A stretch of DNA of 61,970 nt from NCBI GenBank assembly GCA_946886405.1, contig CAMPIO010000011.1, forward strand, positions 1-61,970, given 5' to 3'. Below the pieces are notes generated by a model, which was not told the DNA's origin, did not search any database, and saw nothing but the letters and a program-made list of their open reading frames with translations. The stretch's first letter is position 1, and each line of letters starts with the position of its first letter. The position numbers were made by a program, and so were the translations under genes. Of this stretch, positions 43,252 to 52,285 are shown in pieces. This DNA is from an uncultured Pseudoxanthomonas sp. (GTDB taxonomy: Bacteria > Pseudomonadota > Gammaproteobacteria > Xanthomonadales > Xanthomonadaceae).

Positions 43252-45795
43252 TCATTGCGGACATCGCTGCTTTTGCTTCGTGAGCGTGGTCAGCGCAGCT
43301 GTCACTGACGACAGATCCTGCTTCCTGCGGGTGTAATCCCCCCATGGATGTCCGTCGATGCGTGCCATCCGTCGCGGTGCGGATACCAGCGTGTACGCGT
43401 CACCGCCCTTGATGCGGCCCAGCTCCTCCCACCGCAGGGGCATGGCGACAGGCGCGCCTTCCCGGGCGCGCAGCGAGAAAGAGGCGACGCTGGTGGCGCC
43501 ACGCCCGTTGCGCAAGTAATCGATGAAGATGCGGCCCTTGCGGAACTTCCTGGTCGCGGTCGCGACGTAGGCCAACGGATCGGCCGCGGCCATGGATTCG
43601 GCGAAGGCATGCGCGAAATCCTTCACCCGGGGCCAAGGACAAGCAGGCTTCAACGGCACCACCACGTGCAGGCCCTTTCCGCCCGACGTACGCACATACG
43701 ACGTCAGCCCGAGCGCGCGCAGATGCTTTCGCACCTGCCGGGCGGCGGCCACCACGCGTGTCCACGCCACATCGGGACCCGGATCGAGGTCGAACACGAT
43801 GCGGTCGGCCAGGTCCGGCGCCTGCGCCTTCGCGCCCCACGGATGGAATTCGATCGCGTTGAACTGCGCCAGCTCGAGCAGACCGATCTCGTCGCGCACC
43901 ACCAGGTAGTCCGCACGCGCACCGCCCTCCTCGTCCAGCGGCGCCACATCGACCTGCTCCGTGCCCGACGCAGGGTGTTTCTGGAAAAAACAGGGCCTGC
44001 CCGCTCCCTGGGGACAGCGGACGATGGACAGCGGACGACCTTCGATCTCCGGCAACAGCCAGCGCGCGATCGCGCGGTAGTAGTCGAAGACCTGCTGCTT
44101 GGTGATGCCGCTGCCGGGGAAGACCATGCGATCAGGATGCGACAGCACGATCGCCGACGCACCGGCGGAACGGGAAGGACGGGCTGCAGGCATGGCCGTC
44201 TCCTTTCTTCGTCGAGAAGAGTCAGGTTCGCGCAGGTCCGCGGCGCGCTTGTCGCGACGTATCGCCTTCAGGGAGGGTTGCCGCAGCAGTCCCTGGTTGC
44301 CGAGCCCGTGATGGAACACCTCCGCGACCAGGGTAGGCGCCACCCAGCGTGCGCGCCGCAGTTCCGGATCGTCGACCTGCAAGCGCGCCGTCGGCGCACT
44401 GCGCGCGCGTGGCGACAGCTGCGCAGCCAATGTATCCAGCAGCTCATGACTGAATCCGGTTCCCACCCGTCCGGCGTAGCGCCAACCCTTCTCACCTTCA
44501 GGCGCTGCCAGCAACAGCGCGCCCAGCCCGCTGCGACCGCCCTTCGGCGCCGTGAAGCCGACGACCGCGAACTCGTCCGACGCGCGCTGCTTCACCTTCC
44601 GCCAGTTGTCGCCACGCCCGGCGTGGTACGGCGCATCGGCGCGCTTGCTGATGATGCCCTCCAGGCCGCGCTCCAGTGCCATCGCGAGCGCTTCATCCCC
44701 GCGCCCGACGATATGCGAGCTGTAGACCAGGCGGTCCGGTGGCGACTTCAGGATTTCCGACAGCAATGCCTTGCGCTGGTACTGGGGACTGCGCATCAGG
44801 TCCACGCCATCGACCTGCAGGATGTCGAACAGCACGTACGACAGCGTCGCGTTCCTGTCGCCGGAAAGCGTCGCCTGCAGCAGGCCGAAATCTTCCTGCC
44901 GTCCCGCGCCGGCCACCAGCTCACCATCGAGCACCGCATCGTCCAGCGCGAGTGCACGCAGGGCCGCGACGATGTCCGGCGCCCGCGCCGTCCATTCGAT
45001 TTCGTTGCGCGACCACAGGCGGACATCGCCCTTCCTGATCTGCGCGACCAGGCGATAACCGTCCCACTTGGCCTCGTGCAGCCAGGCGTCGCCCGCCGGC
45101 ACGTGCGGCTGCCGTTTCGCCAGCTGCGGGGCGCGGAAGCCCGCATGCTGGCGGCTCGCGCGCGCGCCATCGAGCCGGGCCGCGCGCTTTGCCCAGCGAC
45201 GGGTATGCTTCGCGACCTGTGCCTTGCGCTTTACGGTACTGCGGACGACACGCGAGGGCTTCACACCCGCAGGCGGCACCACGTTATGCAACAGATCGTC
45301 CGCCTCGTGCTTGCCCGCGTATTCATCGCGCTCCTTGAACAGCAACCACTGCGGCTGGCGCGACGGCTTCTGCGTACGCACCAGATGCCAACCGCCTTTC
45401 AGCTTGTCGCCGAACAGGCGGAAGCGCAGGTGTCCCTTGGCCAGTTGTGCCTCCGCATCGTCTTCCGTGGTCCACAGACCGCGATCGAAGGTGGCCACAT
45501 GGCCTCCCCCATACTGCCCTTCCGGAATGTCGCCCTCGAAGTCGGCGTAGTCGACGGGATGGTCTTCCACCTCGGCCGCCAGACGCTTCACGTCCGGATC
45601 GAGGCTGGGCCCCTTGGGCACCGCCCAGCTCTTCAGGGTGTCGCCGACCTGCAAACGGAAGTCATAGTGGCGGTGGCTCGCGTGGTGCAGCTGGACCACG
45701 AAGATGGGCCTTCTGCCGCGCGCGCGACGGCTGTCCGCCGCCGGTTCCGGCGTGCGGTCGAAACGGCGTTTGCGACGGTATTCCTGCAGGCTCAT
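43252..45795 (-). CDS. ligD: ATP-dependent DNA ligase D (NHEJ)
   Basis: An 847-residue three-domain enzyme. Residues about 25-190 are the 3'-phosphoesterase domain (FVVQLHHASHRHYDFRLQVG, GPSLDPDVKRLAAEVEDHP). Residues about 225-520 are the ligase with catalytic Lys243 in the motif EAKWDGYRL, then DGELVA and EGIISKRADAPY. Residues about 560-840 are the primase-polymerase domain (DRIVFDLDPGPDVAWTRVV, YVRTSGGKGLHVVVPLK). It repairs double-strand breaks with Ku in stationary or spore-like states. It is the last gene of an operon after ku and an unknown gene. Confidence 0.95.
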   Translation of the reverse strand: MSLQEYRRKRRFDRTPEPAADSRRARGRRPIFVVQLHHASHRHYDFRLQVGDTLKSWAVPKGPSLDPDVKRLAAEVEDHPVDYADFEGDIPEGQYGGGHVATFDRGLWTTEDDAEAQLAKGHLRFRLFGDKLKGGWHLVRTQKPSRQPQWLLFKERDEYAGKHEADDLLHNVVPPAGVKPSRVVRSTVKRKAQVAKHTRRWAKRAARLDGARASRQHAGFRAPQLAKRQPHVPAGDAWLHEAKWDGYRLVAQIRKGDVRLWSRNEIEWTARAPDIVAALRALALDDAVLDGELVAGAGRQEDFGLLQATLSGDRNATLSYVLFDILQVDGVDLMRSPQYQRKALLSEILKSPPDRLVYSSHIVGRGDEALAMALERGLEGIISKRADAPYHAGRGDNWRKVKQRASDEFAVVGFTAPKGGRSGLGALLLAAPEGEKGWRYAGRVGTGFSHELLDTLAAQLSPRARSAPTARLQVDDPELRRARWVAPTLVAEVFHHGLGNQGLLRQPSLKAIRRDKRAADLREPDSSRRRKETAMPAARPSRSAGASAIVLSHPDRMVFPGSGITKQQVFDYYRAIARWLLPEIEGRPLSIVRCPQGAGRPCFFQKHPASGTEQVDVAPLDEEGGARADYLVVRDEIGLLELAQFNAIEFHPWGAKAQAPDLADRIVFDLDPGPDVAWTRVVAAARQVRKHLRALGLTSYVRTSGGKGLHVVVPLKPACPWPRVKDFAHAFAESMAAADPLAYVATATRKFRKGRIFIDYLRNGRGATSVASFSLRAREGAPVAMPLRWEELGRIKGGDAYTLVSAPRRMARIDGHPWGDYTRRKQDLSSVTAALTTLTKQKQRCPQ

Positions 45796-45865
45796 GGCTG
45801 TCCTCGCCCGCTGTTATGCCGCGCATGGCGTCAACGGCGCGTGGAAGGATGCGCGCACGACACCG

Positions 45866-46495
45866 TCATCTCGGTGACAGCGTGTTGCGTACCAGCCAGG
45901 CCCGAAGCGACGGCGAAACCGCATCGTCGAGGTCGATGTCGAGTACGGCATAGGCATCGAGCGTGTCACGCAACCGGGTCAACGTCGGCCACGCCGCGGC
46001 CGACGGCCAGACATCGGGCACGCCGTAGACCGTGGCCGCGGCGCGCTCACCGGCTTCAAGGCGCTCGCGGTGTTCGCACAGACGTTTGGCGACCCACGAG
46101 CGCAGGGGCGCGTGCACGACGAAGCCCTGCGCGGCCAGCTCATTCCGCACGCCGTCCAGCGTCGGCAATGCGCCGCGGAACCATTCCGTATGGCCCGCCG
46201 CCCGCGCAGGTACCTGCAGCGGTGGCGGTGCGGCATGGTCGCGCAACGCGCGCTTCCAGCGCGTCTCCCATGCGCGGGCCTCGCGCAGGCTGCCGGCCTC
46301 CGCCAGCCAGCCGCGATCGAGGTCGAAGAACTCGTAGTAGCGGGGTGAAAACGCCTGCATCCGCGCGAGCGGATCGGCCGCGATGCCGAGCTTCGCGTGG
46401 TCCTCATAGGCGCAGGGAAGCACGTAGAGGCACGCGCGTCCGCTGGCGCCCGTGCCAACGCCGTCCACCGGCACGATGCGCCTGCCTGCCGCCAT
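45866..46495 (-). CDS. GIY-YIG/T5orf172-like protein of unknown function in the NHEJ operon
   Basis: A 209-residue protein beginning 3 nt after the ku stop codon and ending 70 nt before ligD. The segment CLYVLPCAYEDHAKLGIAAD, PLARMQAFSPRYYEFFDLD and LREARAWETRWKRALRDH has the pattern of the T5orf172/Mug113 branch of GIY-YIG nucleases (strand Tyr-Val, strand KxGI, then an Arg and a Glu). The call is tentative. The remaining half has no features I recognise. Its position between ku and ligD suggests a role in break repair, inferred only from context. Confidence 0.6.
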   Translation of the reverse strand: MAAGRRIVPVDGVGTGASGRACLYVLPCAYEDHAKLGIAADPLARMQAFSPRYYEFFDLDRGWLAEAGSLREARAWETRWKRALRDHAAPPPLQVPARAAGHTEWFRGALPTLDGVRNELAAQGFVVHAPLRSWVAKRLCEHRERLEAGERAAATVYGVPDVWPSAAAWPTLTRLRDTLDAYAVLDIDLDDAVSPSLRAWLVRNTLSPR

Positions 46496-46498
46496 GCG

Positions 46499-47416
46499 TC
46501 AGCGCGACGCCGCCTTGCGTGCACGCTTGGCGGGGCTTTTCTTGGCAGCCTTCGTGGTCTTGCGCGCGGGCCTCTTGGCCGCCGTCTTCTTCGTGGACGA
46601 CTTGCTGGCAGGCGTGCGCTTCTTGCTGTCCAGGCTCTTCTGCAGCAGGGCCATGAAATCGACCACGTTGGTGGTGGCGTCCTCGTGTTCCATCTCGTCC
46701 TCCACGATCTTCGTGGTGGCCCCGCGCGACTTGATGCGCTTCTTGATGATGGCCTCCAGGCGCTTGCGGAACTCGTCCTGGTAGTCGTCGGGTTTCCACG
46801 GCGCCGACATCGACGCGATCAGGGTTTCGGCCATCTCGCGCTCCTTCGCGGTGATGCGGTAGTCGCCCGCCTTCCCGGTCGGCAGCTTGTACTCTTCCGG
46901 GTCGACCAGCTCCTGCGGGTAGCGGAGCATCAGCAGTACCAGCGCGTCGCCTTCCGGGACAACGGCGCACAGATACTCGCGCGTGCGGATCACCACCCGC
47001 GCCACGCCGACCTTGCCGGTGCCCGCCAGCGTGTCGCGCAGCAGTACGTAGCCCTTTTCGGCCTTCTTGCCCGGCACCAGGATGTAGGGCTTTTCGAAGA
47101 ACCTCAGGCCGATCTCCTCCCGGTCGACGAATGCCTCCACGTCTACCGACTCGTGCGTCTGCGGCGCGGCGGAGGCGATATCTTCCTTCTCGACGACCAC
47201 GTAGCTGCCCTTGTCATACTCGAAGGCCTTGATGATGTCCTTCCACGGCACCTCTTCGCCGGTTTCGGCATTGACGCGCTCGAAGCGGATGGGCTTCCTG
47301 TCGCGCGAGTCGAGCATGCGGAAGCTGATGTCGACCTTGCGCTCGCCGGACATCAGCGAGACCTGAATGTTGAGGAGGCCGAAGGACAGCGTGCCGGTCC
47401 AGATGGGGCGTGCCAT
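46499..47416 (-). CDS. ku: Non-homologous end joining protein Ku
   Basis: A 305-residue bacterial Ku. The core beta-barrel (about 1-230) starts ARPIWTGTLSFGLLNIQVSL and includes DRKPIRFERVNAETGEEV, KDIIKAFEYDKGSYVVVEKE and YPQELVDPEEYKLP. The last 40 residues are extremely Lys/Ala/Arg-rich (KKTAAKRPARKTTKAAKKSP), a DNA-binding tail seen in several Ku proteins. It forms a homodimeric ring on DNA ends and recruits LigD. It is the first gene of the ku-unknown-ligD unit. Confidence 0.95.
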   Translation of the reverse strand: MARPIWTGTLSFGLLNIQVSLMSGERKVDISFRMLDSRDRKPIRFERVNAETGEEVPWKDIIKAFEYDKGSYVVVEKEDIASAAPQTHESVDVEAFVDREEIGLRFFEKPYILVPGKKAEKGYVLLRDTLAGTGKVGVARVVIRTREYLCAVVPEGDALVLLMLRYPQELVDPEEYKLPTGKAGDYRITAKEREMAETLIASMSAPWKPDDYQDEFRKRLEAIIKKRIKSRGATTKIVEDEMEHEDATTNVVDFMALLQKSLDSKKRTPASKSSTKKTAAKRPARKTTKAAKKSPAKRARKAASR

Positions 47417-47509
47417 GGCGTGCCTGCGCAGAACGAGGGGACGGCCATCGTGTGCAGCCGTGGCGGAAACGGATGTGAAGACGAGCGCGCCGGACGCGGC
47501 GCGCGCCGC

Positions 47510-47776
47510 TCAGCGCAGCTGGCTGTCCTTGCTGCCGCGGCGGTTGTAAAGGCCGGCACCCTGCTCTTCCTGGTCGGCCGCTTCCTGGCAAGCGACGCAC
47601 AGGCGAACACCGGGTACGGCCTTCTGCCGCGCCACGGGAATGGCTTTGCCGCACTCTTCGCAGTGGGTCAGGCTGGGGCCCTTGGGCAACGCGCGGCGTG
47701 CACGCTCGATGCCGTCCTTCACGGTCGCATCGATCTGGTCCTGCACGGCGCCGTCACCGGCCCATCCGGTTGCCAT
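47510..47776 (-). CDS. DksA/TraR-type C4 zinc finger protein (YbiI-like)
   Basis: An 88-residue protein with a C4 zinc finger, CEECGKAIPVARQKAVPGVR then LCVACQ, preceded by a short helix (VQDQIDATVKDGIERARRAL). This is the small, coiled-coil-less version of DksA/TraR; it cannot reach into the RNA polymerase channel as full-length DksA does. A strong GGAGGAG site precedes ATG 47776. It lies 93 bp upstream of ku on the same strand. Confidence 0.88.
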   Translation of the reverse strand: MATGWAGDGAVQDQIDATVKDGIERARRALPKGPSLTHCEECGKAIPVARQKAVPGVRLCVACQEAADQEEQGAGLYNRRGSKDSQLR

Positions 47777-47870
47777 GGTCGTCTCCTCCGGTATCGCGGT
47801 GCCGGGCCAGCTTACGCTGCGGACGACACCGCATCTTCACGAAGGGAAATGAGGGCGGAAGCGTCCTGCT

Positions 47871-48797
47871 TCAACCGTGGGCGAGTGTGTAGTCGATGGC
47901 CGCCACCACGGCCGCCACCTGCGCATCGTTGCATTGCTGCGGCGTGGCTCGCGGACTGTCCGGGTAGACCTCGGTGATGGTGGTGTAGCGCGCCCCGGTG
48001 ATGCCGGTACACAGGCCGAGCGACTTCACGGGGTATTCGATGACGCCTTCGGCAACGACCGGCGAGCCGATGATCTCGCCCTGCGCGTCGGCGGGTGCGA
48101 TGTGGGTGACCGCCGCCACGGCGGCGATGACCGCGCGCTGGAAGTCCGGCTGGCGGCGCTCGCTGTCGTCCACCAGGTAGAACCCGTCCGGAATTTCGCC
48201 CGGCTCATACGGCTTGCCGTCGCGCGCAGCCAACGACGGCCGGAACTCCGTCTCGTCGCTGTCGGTGGTCTCGTGCAGGTCGATATGCATCAGCACGCGG
48301 TGCTTGATCGGTGCTACCAGCGCGATCAGCGCGGCGGATTCCTGCGCCGGACTGTCGGCGCGGAACGAGCGGTTGGGGTCCAGCGCATCGGCGTTCCAGC
48401 GATGGATGCGCTCGTAGCCCCACGGACTGACGCAGGGCACGACGAGCACGTTGGCCTTGCCCGCGTACCCGCCGGCGCGCTGCTCCAGGAATTGCAGCGC
48501 ACCATGCACGCCGCTGGTCTCGTAGCCATGCACGCCGCCGGTCACCAGCATCGTGGGCAGCGCGTCGTTCCAGTCGCGGCTGCGCAGCGCAAACAACGGA
48601 TAGGTTTCACCGGGACCGTAGTCGAGCGTTCCGTACTGCTGCACGTCGAAGCGCTCGCGCAGGGCTTCGATCGCCACCACGACGTCGTCCACGTAGCGCC
48701 GCCGCACCCGCTGCGCCGCACGCCATTGCGCCTTTTCCGCCGCGCCCCAGGGCTGGCCGGGAGTTCCGATCGGATGGAAACGCTCTGGGGTGGTCAT
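47871..48797 (-). CDS. M14 family metallocarboxypeptidase-like protein
   Basis: A 308-residue protein with no signal peptide. The zinc-site pattern is TGGVHGYETSGVHGALQFLE (HxxE) with the third His in IDLHETTDSDETEFRP. Between them SPWGYERIHRWNADALDPNR carries the Arg and Asn-Arg pair of M14 proteins. The ending is AIDYTLAHG. This is the succinylglutamate desuccinylase/carboxypeptidase superfamily; substrate unknown. It is cytoplasmic, unlike the secreted M14 enzyme at 264. Confidence 0.85.
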   Translation of the reverse strand: MTTPERFHPIGTPGQPWGAAEKAQWRAAQRVRRRYVDDVVVAIEALRERFDVQQYGTLDYGPGETYPLFALRSRDWNDALPTMLVTGGVHGYETSGVHGALQFLEQRAGGYAGKANVLVVPCVSPWGYERIHRWNADALDPNRSFRADSPAQESAALIALVAPIKHRVLMHIDLHETTDSDETEFRPSLAARDGKPYEPGEIPDGFYLVDDSERRQPDFQRAVIAAVAAVTHIAPADAQGEIIGSPVVAEGVIEYPVKSLGLCTGITGARYTTITEVYPDSPRATPQQCNDAQVAAVVAAIDYTLAHG

Positions 48798-48919
48798 GGC
48801 GACGGCGGTCTTGGCATCGAGGGGTCCGCACTATAGCAGCGGGTTTCCGGTAACCAACCCACTGTCCTCCGCGCGCCATCGCGGCGAAAATACCGGGACA
48901 TTCCTCGCGTGAACGCCCG

Positions 48920-49762
48920 ATGCCCCACTACACAGGCCCCCTGCTCACCCGCGACACCGCAACCGCGCTGCACGCGGCGAAAGCGCGCGCGGATGCTACT
49001 TGGCGGGGATCGCTGGATCTGGGGCGTTCGCAGGACGAGGCCCGGCTGGAGACCGACCGCTGGCATTGGCGCGGCATCGCCTATCCGTATCCCGGCAAGC
49101 TCAAGGACCGCACGCTGTACTGGTGGGACGGCGAAGACTTCGCAGCGGCCTCGCGTTACAGCGGTTCGCTGATCAAGCTCGTGCCTACCACTTGGGGCGT
49201 GCCGACCTTCGAGATCGACGGCATCAAGATGCTGCCGACGTCGAAGGAATCGCCGCTGGACGATGCACGCCGCAAGGTCGCGCTGGTCGAACCGCGTGGT
49301 AAGACCGTGCTGGATACCTGTGGCGGCCTGGGTTACTTCGCCGCGTGCTGTCTGGATGCCGGGGCCGCACGCGTTCTGTCGTTCGAGAAGAATGCGGACG
49401 TGCTGTGGCTGCGTACGCTGAATCCCTGGTCACCGGATCCGGACGACGCCTCCGCAGCAGGTCGCTTGCAGCTCACCCACGCCGACGTGTCGCAGGCCAT
49501 CGCGCAGATTCCCGATGGGTACGTCGATGCCCTGCTGCACGATCCGCCTCGCTTCGGCATTGCCGGCGAACTGTATTCGCAGGCGTTCTACGACCAGCTC
49601 GCGCGCGTCCTGCGCCGCGGCGGCACGCTGTTCCATTACACGGGCAGCCCCAACAAGCTGACCACGGGTCGCGATGTGCCCGGCGAGGTGCTGAAGCGCC
49701 TGGAAAAGGCCGGTTTCAGGGCGCAGCGGGCGCTGGACGGCGTGACCGGCGTGCGCCGCTGA
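48920..49762 (+). CDS. Class I SAM-dependent methyltransferase (COG2521-like)
   Basis: A 280-residue protein. The SAM-binding glycine motif is KTVLDTCGGLGYFAACCLDA, the acidic strand end is VLSFEKNADVLWL, and motif IV is ALLHDPPRFG, the (D)PP(Y/R) pattern common in methyltransferases acting on nitrogen in RNA, protein or polyamines. An N-terminal part of about 120 residues (DRWHWRGIAYPYPGKLKDR) is shared with spermidine/RNA methyltransferase-like archaeal proteins. Substrate unknown. Confidence 0.8.
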   Translation: MPHYTGPLLTRDTATALHAAKARADATWRGSLDLGRSQDEARLETDRWHWRGIAYPYPGKLKDRTLYWWDGEDFAAASRYSGSLIKLVPTTWGVPTFEIDGIKMLPTSKESPLDDARRKVALVEPRGKTVLDTCGGLGYFAACCLDAGAARVLSFEKNADVLWLRTLNPWSPDPDDASAAGRLQLTHADVSQAIAQIPDGYVDALLHDPPRFGIAGELYSQAFYDQLARVLRRGGTLFHYTGSPNKLTTGRDVPGEVLKRLEKAGFRAQRALDGVTGVRR

Positions 49763-49771
49763 AGCGCCGCA

Positions 49772-50362
49772 TCAGTACTCCAGCGCCACGGCGTACAGTC
49801 GCAGGCGGCCTGCATAGGTGCCTTGCCGGTTTATCTCGAAGTACCACCACGGCCCGTCGGGATTGATGCCATTGGTGTTGGTCAGGATCACGGTGCTCTC
49901 CTGCATGATGGTCGGTGACTCGGGCACTGCCGCCAGCGGGGTACCGTAGCTCGCGTAGGTCTCGAAACCGCTGCCATGCTTCAGCGTGACCGGCGTGACC
50001 ACGAACTGCAGCTCGCCACCCGCATCGTCGGTGATCTCGTAGAGGAAGCGCAGGCGGATGCGGGTACCGCTGAAATTGTCCGGACGACGCATCGTGAAAG
50101 ACATCGCGCCGGTGTTGCCGGTCCAGTTCACCCCCCGTGTATGCACGTCGAACGTGCCGAAGGTCGAGCGCGACAGCGCATGCGCAGGCACCGTGATGTT
50201 GTGGGCGAAGCGCGGGCAGCGGGTGGGCTGCTGCACGCACAACACCGATACCCCGTCGACGGTGGGCGCCCCCTTCCGTACCAGCTCGTCGGAAGGGGGT
50301 GCGGCGAGCGCTTGCCCGCAGGCGACCACGAGCAGTGCCGACAGCATCGTGCGGATTGCCAT
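49772..50362 (-). CDS. Secreted protein of unknown function
   Basis: A 196-residue protein from ATG 50362 with a signal peptide (MAIRTMLSALLVVACGQALA). The mature part has two Cys in SVLCVQQPTRCPRF and many beta-strand-like segments (GAMSFTMRRPDNFSGTRIRL, GGELQFVVTPVTL, GPWWYFEINRQGTYAGRLRL). It looks like a small beta-sandwich. I do not recognise the family. It is convergent with the methyltransferase gene, 9 bp apart. Confidence 0.75.
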   Translation of the reverse strand: MAIRTMLSALLVVACGQALAAPPSDELVRKGAPTVDGVSVLCVQQPTRCPRFAHNITVPAHALSRSTFGTFDVHTRGVNWTGNTGAMSFTMRRPDNFSGTRIRLRFLYEITDDAGGELQFVVTPVTLKHGSGFETYASYGTPLAAVPESPTIMQESTVILTNTNGINPDGPWWYFEINRQGTYAGRLRLYAVALEY

Positions 50363-50536
50363 GTTCCGTTCTCCATGAACGCGCCCTCGCGCAGCGCGAG
50401 AGCTTGTACACAGCGCCAACGCGCCATCGCCACCGTATCGGACAGCCGTACGTCGAACACCAATGGAAACCCGACCAAGGACGCGAACGTTCACGCGCGA
50501 TGAACATCTCATGCTCGAACAGCGCGATTCCTTGCG

Positions 50537-51514
50537 TCACGCGTGCGCAGACTGCCCAGCTTCGGCCAGTCGGCGCCGCCACGCGGCGGGTGGCTGGCCG
50601 TACTCGCGGCGGAACGCGCGGCTGAACGATGTGTCGTTCTGGTACCCGACTTCCTCCGCGACGCGCGACAGCGGCGCATTGCTGCGACGGAGCAGGTTGG
50701 CCGCCATCACCATGCGCCATTGCGTGAGGTACTGCATCGGCGAGGTACCGACCAGCTGCTGGAAGCGCTCGGCCAGCACCGAGCGCGAGGTGCCGGCCGC
50801 ACGCGCGAGATCCGCCAGCGTCCACTCGTGGGCGGGACGCCGATGCATCGCGTTGAGCGCGCCCCCGACGATCCGGTCGCCCAGGCCCGCCAGCCACCCC
50901 GCATGGCCCTCGCTTTGCTGCACATGCTGCCGCAGCACTTCGATGAACAGCAGTTCGGCCAGCTTGGCGAGCAGGCCATTGCCGCCCGGCCGTGGCGATT
51001 TCGCCTCGGCCAGTGCGTAGTGCACCGACGATTCCAGCCACGGCCCCGCATGCGTGCCGCGCAGCCTGACGCGCACGACCGGCGGCAGCCCATCCAGCAG
51101 CAGGCGCGCCAGCCGTGTGTCGCACGCCAGGTAACCGCAGACGATGCGCGTCGGCGCACCGCCGCCGCCGTAGGCGAGCCGACGTGGACGGCTGGAGAAG
51201 AGCTTCTTGAGATCGGCCGAGGCACGCGGCGGCGGCAGGCCCGGTGCCGACGCCATCCGATGTGCGCAGCCGTTCGGGAACATCACCACGTCGCCGGCAC
51301 GCGCGTGCAGGGTCGGGGTGCCTTCCATCTCGATCAGGCATTCGCCTTCGGTGATCAGATGGAAGATGACCACCTGCTCCGCCGATGGATCCAGCCAGGG
51401 CGCCGCCAGCGCAGCCTTCGGCGACTGGTAGCACCACGGCGCGCTGAAACGCCCGTTGACGAAGAACGCCCCAGACATCTGCACCACGCGCAGGATCTCG
51501 GACAGCGCGTCCAT
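50537..51514 (-). CDS. AraC family transcriptional regulator with cupin domain
   Basis: A 325-residue regulator. The N-terminal cupin_6 domain covers about 10-190 (VVIFHLITEGECLIEMEGTP, AGDVVMFPNGCAHRM). The C-terminal AraC DNA-binding domain (about 215-315) has both helix-turn-helix motifs: WTLADLARAAGTSRSVLAER and PLSRVAEEVGYQNDTSFSRA, then FRREYGQPPAAWRR. It follows the OsmC gene by 1 nt, so they form an operon. The effector may be a redox-active or organic compound; this is inference from the partner. Confidence 0.92.
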   Translation of the reverse strand: MDALSEILRVVQMSGAFFVNGRFSAPWCYQSPKAALAAPWLDPSAEQVVIFHLITEGECLIEMEGTPTLHARAGDVVMFPNGCAHRMASAPGLPPPRASADLKKLFSSRPRRLAYGGGGAPTRIVCGYLACDTRLARLLLDGLPPVVRVRLRGTHAGPWLESSVHYALAEAKSPRPGGNGLLAKLAELLFIEVLRQHVQQSEGHAGWLAGLGDRIVGGALNAMHRRPAHEWTLADLARAAGTSRSVLAERFQQLVGTSPMQYLTQWRMVMAANLLRRSNAPLSRVAEEVGYQNDTSFSRAFRREYGQPPAAWRRRLAEAGQSAHA

Positions 51515-51515
51515 C

Positions 51516-52061
51516 TCAAACGGCCCCTGCTTTGCCGACGCTCACCGCCACCGTCATCGCGGGCTGTCCGGCCAACGCAGCCTGCATCGGCGAGCGCCGC
51601 AGACCTTCCTCGACGATCCGTTTCAGGCGCCCGGCGTCCACGCCTGCGGCGGAAAGGTCGACCGCCACCTGCATCGTCAGTGGGCCAGCCTCGATATCGA
51701 CACCCTCGGCGTCGCGCATGCCCAGCAGGCCGCGCGCATCGCTGCGGCTACCGACTTCGACGTCGAGACGATCGAGCACGATGCCCTGCTCGGCCGCCAC
51801 CATCGCGATGGCGGTGGTGGCACAGGCGGCGATTCCCGCACGGAAATACCACCCCGGCGAGGGGCGTTCACCATCTCCGCCGAGCTCGGCGGGCATGTCG
51901 GTGTCGATGCAGATGCCAGATGCATGCATGGCGGCGACGTGCATCCCGCCCTGCCACTGCGCGCGCGCACTGACGTCGTCATGCAAGCCTCTGTCGGGTC
52001 GACGCGTGAAGACGGCGACGGCGCGGCGCAGGGCTTCGGCGATGTCGTGCTGGGTACCCAT
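51516..52061 (-). CDS. OsmC family protein
   Basis: A 181-residue protein starting MGTQHDIAEALRRAVAVFTR. OsmC-type segments: SPGWYFRAGIAACATTAIAM with the redox Cys, and AGRLKRIVEEGLRRSPMQAA. A second typical redox Cys (usually HxxC-P in the C-terminal half) is not seen, so peroxidase activity is uncertain. It precedes and is coupled to the AraC regulator gene. The start ATG 52061 is fixed by homology; upstream frame to 52271 is not convincing. Confidence 0.85.
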   Translation of the reverse strand: MGTQHDIAEALRRAVAVFTRRPDRGLHDDVSARAQWQGGMHVAAMHASGICIDTDMPAELGGDGERPSPGWYFRAGIAACATTAIAMVAAEQGIVLDRLDVEVGSRSDARGLLGMRDAEGVDIEAGPLTMQVAVDLSAAGVDAGRLKRIVEEGLRRSPMQAALAGQPAMTVAVSVGKAGAV

Positions 52062-52285
52062 GGGCGAACGTGGCTCCGCGCGGTGCTGTCGAGGGACGGG
52101 ATTGTGCTCCCGATAACGCCGCCCGCCGCGCTGCGCGGCCAGCCGGCGGACGCACGGCAAGGAATCCCGGTAGCCAGGATTGGCCGCAATCCGCGGCGGA
52201 CGCACGGCCAGTCCCGGCAGACGCGGCGTCAGGACGCTGACCCGGGCCACCGGCAATCTGCGCCACCCCAACCGGAGTTCCCCTG

